64,000 nucleotides of DNA, taken from positions 124,001 through 188,000 of the forward strand of contig JAURWY010000017.1 in the NCBI GenBank assembly GCA_030654695.1, given 5' to 3'. The DNA comes from Polaromonas sp. Its GTDB lineage: Bacteria > Pseudomonadota > Gammaproteobacteria > Burkholderiales > Burkholderiaceae_C. The notes under the pieces are model-generated. The model did no database searches. It saw nothing but the letters and a program-made list of their open reading frames with translations, and was not told where the DNA came from. Shown piece after piece: positions 56,040 through 64,000 of the stretch. Position 1 is the first letter of the stretch, and each line of letters opens with the position of its first letter. A program made the position numbers and the translations under genes.

Positions 56040-57236
56040 TCAGTCAGCCAAAAAGAGGGCCTGCAGGTCGTTCAAAAAATCAAAGCCACGTTCGGTCGGC
56101 TTGACGTGCACCAGATCGCGCTCGATCAAACCCTTTCGCTCAGCTTCGTCGAGCCCCGGCTGCAGGGCGGTGATCGGCAAGCCGGTCTTTTCGGAGAAGT
56201 CCTGCAACTTAAAGCCGTCTCTGAGCCTGAGCGCGTTGAGCATGAACTCAAAAGGCAAATCAGCACGGCTGACTTCAGTTTCTTGGGTGATGGCCTCGCC
56301 CGCCAAGGCCTTGTCCATGTAAAGCTTTGGATCGCGCCAGCGCACTTGACGGATCACCCGATGCGCAAAGCTGAGCTTGCTATGGGCACCGGCGCCAATG
56401 CCCAAGTAATCCCCAAACTGCCAGTAGTTCAGGTTGTGGAAGCAGCGGTGGCCGGGCTTGGCATAGGCCGAAACTTCGTAGCGTCCCATGCCGGCTTGCC
56501 CAGTCATTTCCGTGATGCGGTCGAGCATGGCGTAAGCCGTGTCTTCCTCCGGAATGACGGGCGGAAACTTGGCGAAATAGGTGTTCGGCTCAATCGTCAG
56601 GTGGTAAATCGAAATATGCGGCGGCTGTAAATCCAGCGCTTGCTGCATGTCTTTCTCCAGCCCCGCTAAGGTCTGCCCGGGCAACGCGTACATGATGTCA
56701 AGGTTGAAGGTGTCGAAGCTCGCCGCAGCCTCTTCCACCGCTGCAATCGCCTGCGCCCGGTCATGCACGCGGCCGAGGGCTTTCAGGTGTTGGTCATCAA
56801 AGCTTTGCACGCCGACAGACAAACGCGTCACGCCCGCGCCTCGAAAAGCCTTGAAACGGTCTTTCTCAAAGGTACCGGGATTGGCTTCTAAGGTGATTTC
56901 ACAATCAGCCTCAAGCCGCAGGCGAGCCCGAATATCGCCCAGCAGCCGGTCAATGGCCGCCGGCGAAAACAAGCTGGGCGTACCGCCACCAATGAAAATG
57001 CTGTGCACCGTCCGGCCCCAAATCAGCGGCAAGGAAGCCTCTAAGTCAGCCACCAGTGCATCGATGTAGCGCTGCTCGGGCATGGCGCCGTTCATCACTT
57101 CATGCGAGTTGAAGTCGCAGTACGGACACTTTTTCAGGCACCACGGCAGGTGCACATACAAGGACAGTGGCGGCAGCGCTGCCAGCTGCAGCGTGCCGTC
57201 ACGCATGTAGTGCTGAATGTCTTTCAACTCGCTCAT
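56040..57236 (-). CDS. hemW: Radical SAM heme chaperone HemW
   Basis: 398 residues from ATG 57236, overlapping the rdgB stop (ATGA). SAM cluster motif CLKKCPYCDF preceded by LYVHLPW, FIGGGTPSLF, and the C-terminal HemN_C domain. HemW binds heme and inserts it into respiratory enzymes; it is often misannotated as coproporphyrinogen III oxidase. The cluster has three Cys in CxxxCxxC and then Phe, where true HemN has a fourth Cys, supporting HemW. Confidence 0.92.
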   Translation of the reverse strand: MSELKDIQHYMRDGTLQLAALPPLSLYVHLPWCLKKCPYCDFNSHEVMNGAMPEQRYIDALVADLEASLPLIWGRTVHSIFIGGGTPSLFSPAAIDRLLGDIRARLRLEADCEITLEANPGTFEKDRFKAFRGAGVTRLSVGVQSFDDQHLKALGRVHDRAQAIAAVEEAAASFDTFNLDIMYALPGQTLAGLEKDMQQALDLQPPHISIYHLTIEPNTYFAKFPPVIPEEDTAYAMLDRITEMTGQAGMGRYEVSAYAKPGHRCFHNLNYWQFGDYLGIGAGAHSKLSFAHRVIRQVRWRDPKLYMDKALAGEAITQETEVSRADLPFEFMLNALRLRDGFKLQDFSEKTGLPITALQPGLDEAERKGLIERDLVHVKPTERGFDFLNDLQALFLAD

Positions 57237-57835
57237 GAAAGCCAACGCTCTCGCATCAGCTGCATCATTTGGCGCACAGATTGGCCGCGATGGCTGTTTG
57301 CGTTTTTGACCTCCACCGGCAGTTCCGCAAAGGTTTTGCCGAAGCTGGGGATGAACATCACCGGGTCAAAGCCAAAGCCGTTGCTGCCCACCGGCGTGCG
57401 CGCAATCTCGCCGCTGACACGACCAACCGCAATCAAAGGCTCAGGGTCATCCGCCGTGCGAACCGCCACCAACGTACTGACCAACGCAGCACGCCGATCT
57501 GTCACATCGGCCATTTGTTCGAGCAAGGCCCGCACGTTGTTGTCGTCGCCTTTGGCGTAGCCAAACTGCGTGGCGTAGTAAGCCGTGTCAACGCCGGGCA
57601 AACCACCAAAGGCCTGCACGCACAGACCGGCGTCGTCGGCCAGTGCGGGCAAGCCGCTCAAGATCGCCGCGTGCCGGGCCTTGGTCAAAGCATTTTCAAC
57701 AAAGGTCCGATACGGCTCCTCGGCCTCGCCAATGCCGAGGTCTGACTGGCGCACCAGTTCCATGCCAAGCGGCAGCAGCATGGCTTGCAGCTCAGCCAAC
57801 TTGCCAGAGTTGTTGGAGGCCAGAACAATTTTCAT
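57233..57835 (-). CDS. rdgB: XTP/dITP pyrophosphatase
   Basis: 200 residues from ATG 57835 (a TTG precedes it). IVLASNNSGKLAELQAML start, ALADDAGLCVQAFGGLPGVD active-site segment, and GFGFDPVMFIP with a HRGQSVRQM tail. It removes non-canonical purine nucleotides from the pool. Between rph and hemW on the same strand. Confidence 0.93.
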   Translation of the reverse strand: MKIVLASNNSGKLAELQAMLLPLGMELVRQSDLGIGEAEEPYRTFVENALTKARHAAILSGLPALADDAGLCVQAFGGLPGVDTAYYATQFGYAKGDDNNVRALLEQMADVTDRRAALVSTLVAVRTADDPEPLIAVGRVSGEIARTPVGSNGFGFDPVMFIPSFGKTFAELPVEVKNANSHRGQSVRQMMQLMRERWLS

Positions 57836-57850
57836 CAATGTTGAATCCGT

Positions 57851-58591
57851 TCAGGGTGCGTTTGCAAGCGCGGTTTTCTGCAGCAGCACCAAGTCGCGAA
57901 TGCCCTGCTCGGCGAGTTCCAGCAAGGCGTTCATCTCGCTGCGGGTGAAGGCCGCGCCTTCTGCCGTGCCCTGCACTTCGACAAAATGACCAGCGCCAGT
58001 CATCACCACATTCATGTCGGTGTCGCAGCCTGAGTCTTCGATGTATTCGAGGTCCAGCAACGGCTTGCCTTGGACGATGCCGACCGAGATGGCGGCGATG
58101 TGATCGGTGATTGGGGATTCGGTGAGTTTGCCGGTAGCGATCAGTTTGTTGACGGCGTCCTGCGCAGCCACAAAAGCACCGGTGATGGCCGCTGTGCGCG
58201 TGCCGCCGTCGGCTTGGAGCACATCGCAATCCAAGTGAATAGTGCGCTCACCGAGCTTTTTCAGATCAAAAACCGCCCGCATCGAGCGGCCGATCAAACG
58301 CTGAATTTCTTGCGTGCGGCCGCTTTGTTTGCCGCGAGCCGCTTCACGGTCGCTGCGGGTGTGGGTGGCGCGCGGCAACATGCCGTATTCGGCGGTGACC
58401 CAGCCTTCGCCGCTGCCTTTTTTATGGCCGGGCACTTTTTCTTCCACCGACGCGGTGCACAAGACCTTGGTCGCGCCGAACTCGATCAGCACCGAACCCT
58501 CGGCATGAACGGTGTAATTGCGCGTCATCCGCACAGCCCGAAGTTGGTGGGCTTGGCGGTCTGCAGATCGGATAAAGCTGGGCTGGGTCAT
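57851..58591 (-). CDS. rph: Ribonuclease PH
   Basis: 246 residues. ALPHA/beta PH fold: [59 protein letters not shown] and [20 protein letters not shown]. It trims tRNA 3' ends with phosphate. First gene of rph-rdgB-hemW. Divergent from yicC with 265 nt between starts. Confidence 0.95.
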   Translation of the reverse strand: MTQPSFIRSADRQAHQLRAVRMTRNYTVHAEGSVLIEFGATKVLCTASVEEKVPGHKKGSGEGWVTAEYGMLPRATHTRSDREAARGKQSGRTQEIQRLIGRSMRAVFDLKKLGERTIHLDCDVLQADGGTRTAAITGAFVAAQDAVNKLIATGKLTESPITDHIAAISVGIVQGKPLLDLEYIEDSGCDTDMNVVMTGAGHFVEVQGTAEGAAFTRSEMNALLELAEQGIRDLVLLQKTALANAP

Positions 58592-58856
58592 GGTGTTTTA
58601 AGTGGGCAAGTAGGGGAAAAGCGCGTGATCGGGGCCGCGGGTTCTTGGCGCAACGCACGCGGCATTCCTTATTATCAGTCGGCCAAGGCACAACGCGGTC
58701 CTAGTAAACTACCTGCCAAGCCTTTAGATGGCCATTCCAGCCAGACGCGGTCGTTCCAGCTCTCATGAGGAAGTTGGAATTGCTTTTTGCCCTTATTTTG
58801 TAGACGTGCAGTTGGAACCAGTCCCGCGTCCAGATCCCTTTAGAAAAAGCACTTCC

Positions 58857-59774
58857 ATGTCAGTTTTCAGCATGACGGGTTACGCGACGGCACAATCCAG
58901 CGCCCCCCGAGCAGCAGCATCCACCGAAGTTGCGGCTGAGAGCCATGCCCGGATGGGCATTGAAATTCGCTCAGTCAACAGCCGGTTTTTAGACCTGTCT
59001 TTTCGCTTGCCAGACGAGCTCAGGCAAGCCGAACCCGCCCTGCGCGAGATCCTGACCAGCCAGCTCAAGCGCGGCAAAGTCGAGCTGCGCGTTTGGTTAG
59101 AGAGCAGTTCTGCCAGCAGTCTGCGTGCGCCCACAGCGCAAACCTTGCAACGTCTCGGTTCTTTTGAAGACACCATCAAGTCATGGCTGCCGCAGGCCGC
59201 CGGCTTGAGCGTGGCCGATGTCTTGCGCATCGCCGTCAACGAAGATCAAAAACCGCACGACTACGGCGACGAGCTCCTCAAGCTCGCCAAAAAAGCCGTC
59301 AAGGAATTGCTACAAGCACGGGAACGCGAAGGCGCCCGACTGTCGGCCATGCTGACCGACCGTACCGCCCAGTTGCGCACGCTGGCGGCGCAAGCCGGGC
59401 CGCTGGTGCCGAAACTGGTTGAGCAACAAAAAGCCCGTTTTCTGGAGCGCTGGAAAGAAGCCATGGCGCTGACTGACAGTGCCGCCCTGCCAGAGGCGGC
59501 GCAAGATCGGGCTTTAACGGAGGCCACGGCCTTCGCCATTCGCATTGATGTGGCCGAAGAAATCACCCGCCTGGCGTCGCACTTGGACGAAATCGACCGT
59601 TTGCTGGCCAAAGGCGGCGAGGTTGGCAAGCGTCTTGATTTCCTGATTCAAGAACTCCACCGCGAAGCCAACACCATGGGCTCCAAGTCGGCCGCCCTTG
59701 AACTCACACGCATTTCGGTGGACATGAAAGTGCTGATCGAGCAGATCCGCGAACAAGTCCAAAACATCGAATAA
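58857..59774 (+). CDS. yicC: YicC-family endoribonuclease
   Basis: 305 residues from ATG 58857, giving [13 protein letters not shown], the conserved YicC start; the frame upstream to 58728 is not used. [20 protein letters not shown] and the C-terminal DUF1732 ([20 protein letters not shown]) are present. YicC enzymes degrade small RNAs in E. coli. Contains a small alanine/serine insertion near 15-25. Followed at 11 nt by gmk. Confidence 0.92.
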   Translation: MSVFSMTGYATAQSSAPRAAASTEVAAESHARMGIEIRSVNSRFLDLSFRLPDELRQAEPALREILTSQLKRGKVELRVWLESSSASSLRAPTAQTLQRLGSFEDTIKSWLPQAAGLSVADVLRIAVNEDQKPHDYGDELLKLAKKAVKELLQAREREGARLSAMLTDRTAQLRTLAAQAGPLVPKLVEQQKARFLERWKEAMALTDSAALPEAAQDRALTEATAFAIRIDVAEEITRLASHLDEIDRLLAKGGEVGKRLDFLIQELHREANTMGSKSAALELTRISVDMKVLIEQIREQVQNIE

Positions 59775-59785
59775 CCAGGCTTTTT

Positions 59786-60406
59786 ATGGACTACCCCGGA
59801 AATCTGTTTGTTGTCGCAGCGCCCAGTGGTGCTGGTAAATCCAGCCTGGTCAAAGCACTGCTGGAACTGGACTCCAGAGTGCAGCCCGCTGTGTCGCACA
59901 CCACGCGGCCACCGCGTGGGCAAGAAAAGCACGGCCGTGAATATTTCTTTTTGTCGAACGACGAGTTCGACGGCATGGTCCAGCGCAATGCCTTTTTAGA
60001 GTGGGCCCATGTCCACGGCCAACGCTACGGCACCTCGCGCCACACCATAGAAGAGCGCATGCAACACGGCGCTGATGTGATTTTGGAGATCGACTTCCAG
60101 GGCGCCATCAACATCAAGAAAATCTTCACCAACGCGGTGCTGATCTTTATCTTGCCACCGAGCTGGGAAGAACTTCGTTCACGCTTGCAGCGCCGCGGCG
60201 AAGACAGCGCCGAGGTCATTGAATTGCGCCTGAAGAACGCGGCCTTGGAGATGGCGCAAGCCCAAGAATTCGACTTCGTTATAATCAATGAGTTGTTCGA
60301 GCGTGCGGTTTTCGATCTGAAAACCATTGTTCATGCCCAGCGGCTCAAGTTTTCGGCTCAGCGTCGCGCCCGCGCCGACATCTTTCAAGCCCTGAACATT
60401 CCCTGA
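59786..60406 (+). CDS. gmk: Guanylate kinase
   Basis: 206 residues. P-loop [40 protein letters not shown] and [14 protein letters not shown] are diagnostic. It phosphorylates GMP to GDP. The yicC-gmk-rpoZ-spoT order is the common proteobacterial arrangement. Confidence 0.95.
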   Translation: MDYPGNLFVVAAPSGAGKSSLVKALLELDSRVQPAVSHTTRPPRGQEKHGREYFFLSNDEFDGMVQRNAFLEWAHVHGQRYGTSRHTIEERMQHGADVILEIDFQGAINIKKIFTNAVLIFILPPSWEELRSRLQRRGEDSAEVIELRLKNAALEMAQAQEFDFVIINELFERAVFDLKTIVHAQRLKFSAQRRARADIFQALNIP

Positions 60407-60450
60407 AATCCTCGCTCACCCCAGCGCTTACTGCTTACCCGGAGAACATC

Positions 60451-60654
60451 ATGGCCCGCATCACTGTTGAAGACTGCCTGGAACAAATCCCCAACCGCTT
60501 TCAGTTGGTTTTGGCCGCCACGTACCGCGCTCGCATGTTGAGCCAAGGTCACGCGCCAAAAATCGAAAGCAAAAACAAACCAGGCGTGACCGCTCTGCGC
60601 GAAATCGCAGCCGGCAAGATCGGACTTGAGATGCTGAAAAAAGTACCCCTCTGA
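60451..60654 (+). CDS. rpoZ: RNA polymerase omega subunit
   Basis: 67 residues, GGAG just before ATG 60451. [20 protein letters not shown] and [18 protein letters not shown] match omega. It stabilises the beta' subunit and binds ppGpp, made by the next gene product. A terminator follows. Confidence 0.95.
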   Translation: MARITVEDCLEQIPNRFQLVLAATYRARMLSQGHAPKIESKNKPGVTALREIAAGKIGLEMLKKVPL

Positions 60655-60672
60655 TCGTCTCTGCGTCATATC

Positions 60673-60705
60673 AAAAGCACCGCTTGCCGGTGCTTTTTTG
60701 TTTTT
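60673..60705 (+). terminator. Terminator between rpoZ and spoT
   Basis: A 10-bp stem AAAAGCACCG/CGGTGCTTTT (60673-60682 with 60688-60697), 5-nt loop, followed by TTGTTTTT. It begins 18 nt after the rpoZ stop, so spoT transcription needs partial read-through or its own promoter in 60700-60766. Confidence 0.85.
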
Positions 60706-60766
60706 ACAGTTCCAAAAAATATCGTCACCGTTCTCAGGTCTTCCCTCTCAAGATACATTTAAGGTT

Positions 60767-63004
60767 ATGAGCTCGCTCCTTTCGCCTGTCATGGCCAAGC
60801 CCACCCCTGCTGCCGCCAACGCTGCAGCAGCGAGCTTTGCCATGCTCACGGCCAAGCTTGATTACATGAGTCCGGCGGACGTCGACAACGTCCGCCGCGC
60901 TTATCGGTTTGCCGATGAAGCGCACCTGGGACAACTCCGCAACAGTGGCCAGCCCTACATCACCCATCCGATCGCTGTGGCGCAACAATGCGCCGAGTGG
61001 AAGTTGGACGCACAGGCGCTCATGGCCGCGCTGCTGCACGACGCGATTGAAGACTGCGGCGTCACCAAGCCAGACCTGATCGAGCGCTTTGGCGCGCCGG
61101 TGGCGGAGTTGGTTGACGGGCTGACCAAACTGGAAAAGCTGGAGTTCAACACCCGCGAAGAAAATCAAGCCGAGTCTTTTCGCAAAATGCTGCTGGCCAT
61201 GGCCCGCGATGTGCGCGTCATCCTGATCAAGCTGGCCGACCGCACCCACAACATGCGCACGCTGAGCGACGCACCCCGCGCCAAGTGGGCCCGCATCGCC
61301 AGTGAAACGCTGGACATTTATGCGCCCATTGCGCACCGCCTCGGCCTGAACACGACCTACCGCGAGTTGCAAGACCTGTCCTTTCAGTATCTGCATCCTT
61401 GGCGCTACGCCACGCTGGAGAAAGCACTGTCGCGTTCACGCGGACGGCGCCGCGATGTCATCACCCGCGTCCAAACGGAAGTCGACGCGGCCTTTGCATC
61501 AGCCAAGCTGCCTGTGCATATTGATGGACGCGAAAAAACGCTGTATTCGATCTACCGCAAGATGGATGAGAAGCATTTGTCTTTTGCGCAGGTGACTGAC
61601 ATTTACGGTTTTCGCGTCATCGTCGACGGGCTGACGGCTTGTTACACCGCCATGGGCGTGTTGCACCAACTCTACAAACCGCTGCCAGGTCGTTTCAAAG
61701 ACTACATCGCGATCCCAAAGATCAACGGCTACCAGTCCTTGCACACCACCTTGGTCGGGCCTTTTGGCACCATCATTGAGTTTCAGATGCGCACCGAAGC
61801 CATGCATGTGGTGGCCGAGTCTGGCGTCGCCGCACACTGGCTTTACAAAGCGACAACCCCCGACAGTGACGATTCGCAAAACCTCGGCACGCAATGGTTG
61901 CAGTCGTTGCTCGACATCCAACACGAAACCGGCGATGCAGCAGAGTTTTGGGACCACGTCAAAATTGATCTTTTCCCCGACGCCGTCTATGTGTTCACCC
62001 CGAAAAGCAAGATCATGGCGATGCCGCGTGGCGCCACCATCGTCGACTTTGCCTACGCCATTCACAGCGACATCGGGCACCGCGCTGTGGCCGCCAAAGT
62101 CAACGGCGAGCAGGTGCCGCTGCGCACCGAATTGCACAACGGCGACGTGATCGAGATCGTCACCACCCCGGTCTCCAGCCCCAACCCTGCTTGGCTGGGT
62201 TTTGTTCGCACGGGCAAGGCACGGTCGAAAATTCGCCATCACCTCAAAACCATGGCGCTCACTGAGTCGCAAGACCTGGGCGAGAAAATGCTGGCCCAGG
62301 CGCTGCGTGCAGAAGGCATCGACAAGCTGCCCGATGACGACGAAAAAAATCGCCTGTTGTGGGAAAAAATCCTCCGCTTCAGTGGCAACCGTTCACGCGC
62401 CGACTTACTCACCGACGTCGGTCTTGGCAAGCGCATCGCCACCATTCTGGCCAAACGCATCGTTGGCCTGCTCGGCGAAACTGGCGAAAAACCCAATGTG
62501 CTGCTGATGAGCCGGGAACGCTTTACAGAGCACGAGTCGGTGTCACAAGGTGCCCTGTTGCTGGACGGTAGCGAAGGTGCCTCTATCCACTTTGCCAAGT
62601 GCTGCAAACCGATTCCCGGTGACAGCGTCATGGGCTATCTGGGTCGCGGCGAAGGATTGGTGGTACACACCGAAGATTGCGCTGTGGCCAAGCGGCTGCT
62701 TCAGCGCGACAGTGAGCGCTTCATTGCCGTGGATTGGTCTGACGAGCCCGTTCGTGCGTTTGAGACAGATTTGTTGGTGACCGTTTCAAACGGCAAAGGG
62801 GTCTTGGCCCGCGTCGCTGCAGCCATGGCGTCAGCAGAGGCAGACATCACCCAAGTCGAGATCGAACAGGGCTCAGGGCAAGATGCGACCGATTTGCGCT
62901 TCAGTGTTGACGTCCGCGACCGTGTTCATCTGGCGGCCATCATGCGCAATGTGAAACGCGCCACCTCGGTGCTGCGCGTGCAAAGGGTCAAGTCGGGGGC
63001 ATAG
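60767..63004 (+). CDS. spoT: Bifunctional (p)ppGpp synthetase/hydrolase
   Basis: 745 residues from ATG 60767 (weak AAGG); the frame starts earlier at 60698 inside the terminator. HD hydrolase domain: ITHPIAVAQQCAEWK, ALLHDAIEDCG; synthetase domain: REKTLYSIYRKM, IPKINGYQSLHTTLVGP; TGS (VYVFTPKSKIMAMPRGATIV), then a C-terminal ACT domain (DLLVTVSNGKGVLARVAAAM). Intact HD and synthetase residues suggest both activities. Its 3' end overlaps greB convergently by 17 nt. Confidence 0.95.
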   Translation: MSSLLSPVMAKPTPAAANAAAASFAMLTAKLDYMSPADVDNVRRAYRFADEAHLGQLRNSGQPYITHPIAVAQQCAEWKLDAQALMAALLHDAIEDCGVTKPDLIERFGAPVAELVDGLTKLEKLEFNTREENQAESFRKMLLAMARDVRVILIKLADRTHNMRTLSDAPRAKWARIASETLDIYAPIAHRLGLNTTYRELQDLSFQYLHPWRYATLEKALSRSRGRRRDVITRVQTEVDAAFASAKLPVHIDGREKTLYSIYRKMDEKHLSFAQVTDIYGFRVIVDGLTACYTAMGVLHQLYKPLPGRFKDYIAIPKINGYQSLHTTLVGPFGTIIEFQMRTEAMHVVAESGVAAHWLYKATTPDSDDSQNLGTQWLQSLLDIQHETGDAAEFWDHVKIDLFPDAVYVFTPKSKIMAMPRGATIVDFAYAIHSDIGHRAVAAKVNGEQVPLRTELHNGDVIEIVTTPVSSPNPAWLGFVRTGKARSKIRHHLKTMALTESQDLGEKMLAQALRAEGIDKLPDDDEKNRLLWEKILRFSGNRSRADLLTDVGLGKRIATILAKRIVGLLGETGEKPNVLLMSRERFTEHESVSQGALLLDGSEGASIHFAKCCKPIPGDSVMGYLGRGEGLVVHTEDCAVAKRLLQRDSERFIAVDWSDEPVRAFETDLLVTVSNGKGVLARVAAAMASAEADITQVEIEQGSGQDATDLRFSVDVRDRVHLAAIMRNVKRATSVLRVQRVKSGA

Positions 63005-63554
63005 CAGAGGGTGCCGGGTAATGAACTTCCAGCACTTCCACCACTTGCACGCCATTGGGCGTTACCAAGTTAACTTCATCTCCCACACGCGCCTTCAGCA
63101 GAGTGCGCGCTGCCGGTGACACCCAGCTGATCTCACCGGCCGCGCTGTCTGCCTCGTCAATGCCTAGGATGGTCACGCGTTGCTCAGTCTTGCCGTCAAT
63201 CAAATAGCGCACGGTCGCGCCAAAAAATACTTGGTCTCCGCCATGATGAACTGAAGGGTCAGTGATCTCGGCGATCTCCATTCGCTTTGTCAGGAAGCGG
63301 ATGCGGCGGTCAATTTCGCGCAGACGTTTTTTGCCGTAAATGTAGTCGCCGTTTTCAGACCGATCGCCGTTGCTGGCAGCCCAGTGAACAATGTCGACCA
63401 CCTTCGGTCGCTCGTTGTCGATCAGATCCAGCAGCTCGGCTTTGAGGCGTGCATAACCTGCAGGCGTGATGTAGTTTTTGCCCCCCACGGGAAGAGGCGG
63501 CAACGTTAGCTCTTCATCGTCCGAATCAGTTTCTTGGGTGAAGGCTTTGCTCAT
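62988..63554 (-). CDS. greB: Transcription elongation factor GreB
   Basis: 188 residues. NYITPAGYARLKAELLDLID start, the acidic tip SNGDRSENGDYIYGKKRLRE of the coiled coil (Asp/Glu that stimulate RNAP cleavage) and the C-terminal FKBP-like domain (VTILGIDEADSAAGEISWVS). It rescues backtracked RNA polymerase. Convergent with spoT. Confidence 0.95.
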   Translation of the reverse strand: MSKAFTQETDSDDEELTLPPLPVGGKNYITPAGYARLKAELLDLIDNERPKVVDIVHWAASNGDRSENGDYIYGKKRLREIDRRIRFLTKRMEIAEITDPSVHHGGDQVFFGATVRYLIDGKTEQRVTILGIDEADSAAGEISWVSPAARTLLKARVGDEVNLVTPNGVQVVEVLEVHYPAPSAMPPT

Positions 63555-63668
63555 GGGGTTGACAGTGACAACTGCGTTTCAAAAGAATGAGCTTACCGTG
63601 ATTTAGAGCAATCAAAGCGTCAGCCGATTCGGGCATGATGTTTCAAAAAATAAACTCGGAACAGCAAC

Positions 63669-64000
63669 ATGAAGCTGGCTTTACTGTCTGATATTCACGC
63701 CAACATCCAAGCCTTTGATGCTTGCCTGAACCACGCCCGCGCACAAGGTGCGCAGCAGTTTGCCTTGCTGGGCGATTTGGTGGGCTACGGGGCTGACCCG
63801 CTGGCGGTGCTTGAGCGCGTGCAAACCTTGGCGACTGCCGGTGCGTTGATCATCAAGGGCAACCACGATGAGATGGCCGTGTCGCCACCGGCAGAGGCAC
63901 AGCACGTGGGCAGCAGCACTGCCGCCTGGACCCATGCACAGCTCTCCTCAGACCAGCATTCTTTTTTGGATCAATTGCCTTTGACGGTGCAACAAGGCGC
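63669..64000 (+). CDS. Metallophosphoesterase, 3' end outside window
   Basis: ATG 63669; the first 110 residues are seen and the frame stays open to the window end. LALLSDIHANIQAFDACL (DxH), LLGDLVGYGADP (GDxxG) and IKGNHDEMA (GNHD) are the calcineurin-like metal motifs. YfcE-like or uncharacterised phosphodiesterase. Divergent from greB across 114 nt. Confidence 0.88.
   Translation, partial: MKLALLSDIHANIQAFDACLNHARAQGAQQFALLGDLVGYGADPLAVLERVQTLATAGALIIKGNHDEMAVSPPAEAQHVGSSTAAWTHAQLSSDQHSFLDQLPLTVQQG

Noticed and set aside
61499..62272. 257-codon frame on the - strand
   Set aside because: Shadow of spoT; Gly/His/Val-rich with no domain.

Overview
The window looks like a chromosomal segment of a betaproteobacterium of the family Comamonadaceae (Rhodoferax/Polaromonas-like). 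The basis is housekeeping gene order: algH-ruvX-pyrR-pyrB-pyrC'-plsC; rubredoxin/thiD-like/hemL; rph-rdgB-hemW facing yicC-gmk-rpoZ-spoT-greB. GC content is high in these blocks. The genus is inference. No rRNA, tRNA or CRISPR array was recognised.

Region 1 (1 to about 5.6 kb, + strand) is the 3' part of a compact phage-derived element: a Toprim primase-like protein (cut by the window edge), a DUF3987 helicase/primase-like protein, a perfect 29-bp inverted repeat made of three 9-bp iterons per arm, a possible packaging site, a terminase-small-subunit-like protein, a small unknown protein, a hairpin-rich leader, and one protein that fuses an HK97-type prohead protease to a major capsid protein, followed by two terminators. 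There is no large terminase, portal or tail gene between these genes or in the 1 kb that follows. This is the layout expected of a capsid-encoding phage satellite, not of a complete prophage. About 0.8 kb with no recognisable gene follows.

Region 2 (6.4-16.1 kb, - strand) is one operon-like run: hydantoinase/oxoprolinase/acetone-carboxylase-type subunits HyuA and HyuB (HyuB with a C-terminal gamma-like extension), a PadR-family regulator, and a complete branched-chain-amino-acid-type ABC importer (binding protein, two permeases, two ATPases). It probably imports and metabolises a small amide, lactam or ketone-like substrate.

Region 3 (16.3-30.9 kb) is a lower-GC catabolic island lying between two IS3-family fossils. 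A LysR regulator diverges from a + strand operon: FAD monooxygenase of the salicylyl-CoA/aminobenzoyl-CoA type, MaoC-like hydratase, BKACE (DUF849), carnitine-dehydrogenase-like dehydrogenase, crotonase, acyl-CoA synthetase, acyl-CoA dehydrogenase, a second ABC importer (binding protein, LivH, a fused LivM-LivG, LivF) and a 4HBT thioesterase. Together they encode uptake, CoA activation, oxidation and chain cleavage of an unidentified organic acid. The BKACE lacks one of the two His of its zinc motif, so this may be an undescribed pathway.

Region 4 (30.9-64 kb) is mostly conserved chromosome: DUF2938 and MgtC/SapB membrane proteins, an orphan NMT1-type binding protein, a divergent Fur-boxed ferric-iron ABC transporter (permease and ATPase), the pyrimidine operon with a catalytically dead DHOase-like PyrC', photolyase, rubredoxin, thiD-like, hemL, a TonB-ExbB-ExbD-ExbD system with two TonB receptors and a PepSY protein, a bactofilin-M23 peptidase-bactofilin cluster, hemW, rdgB, rph, yicC, gmk, rpoZ, spoT, greB and the start of a metallophosphoesterase gene.
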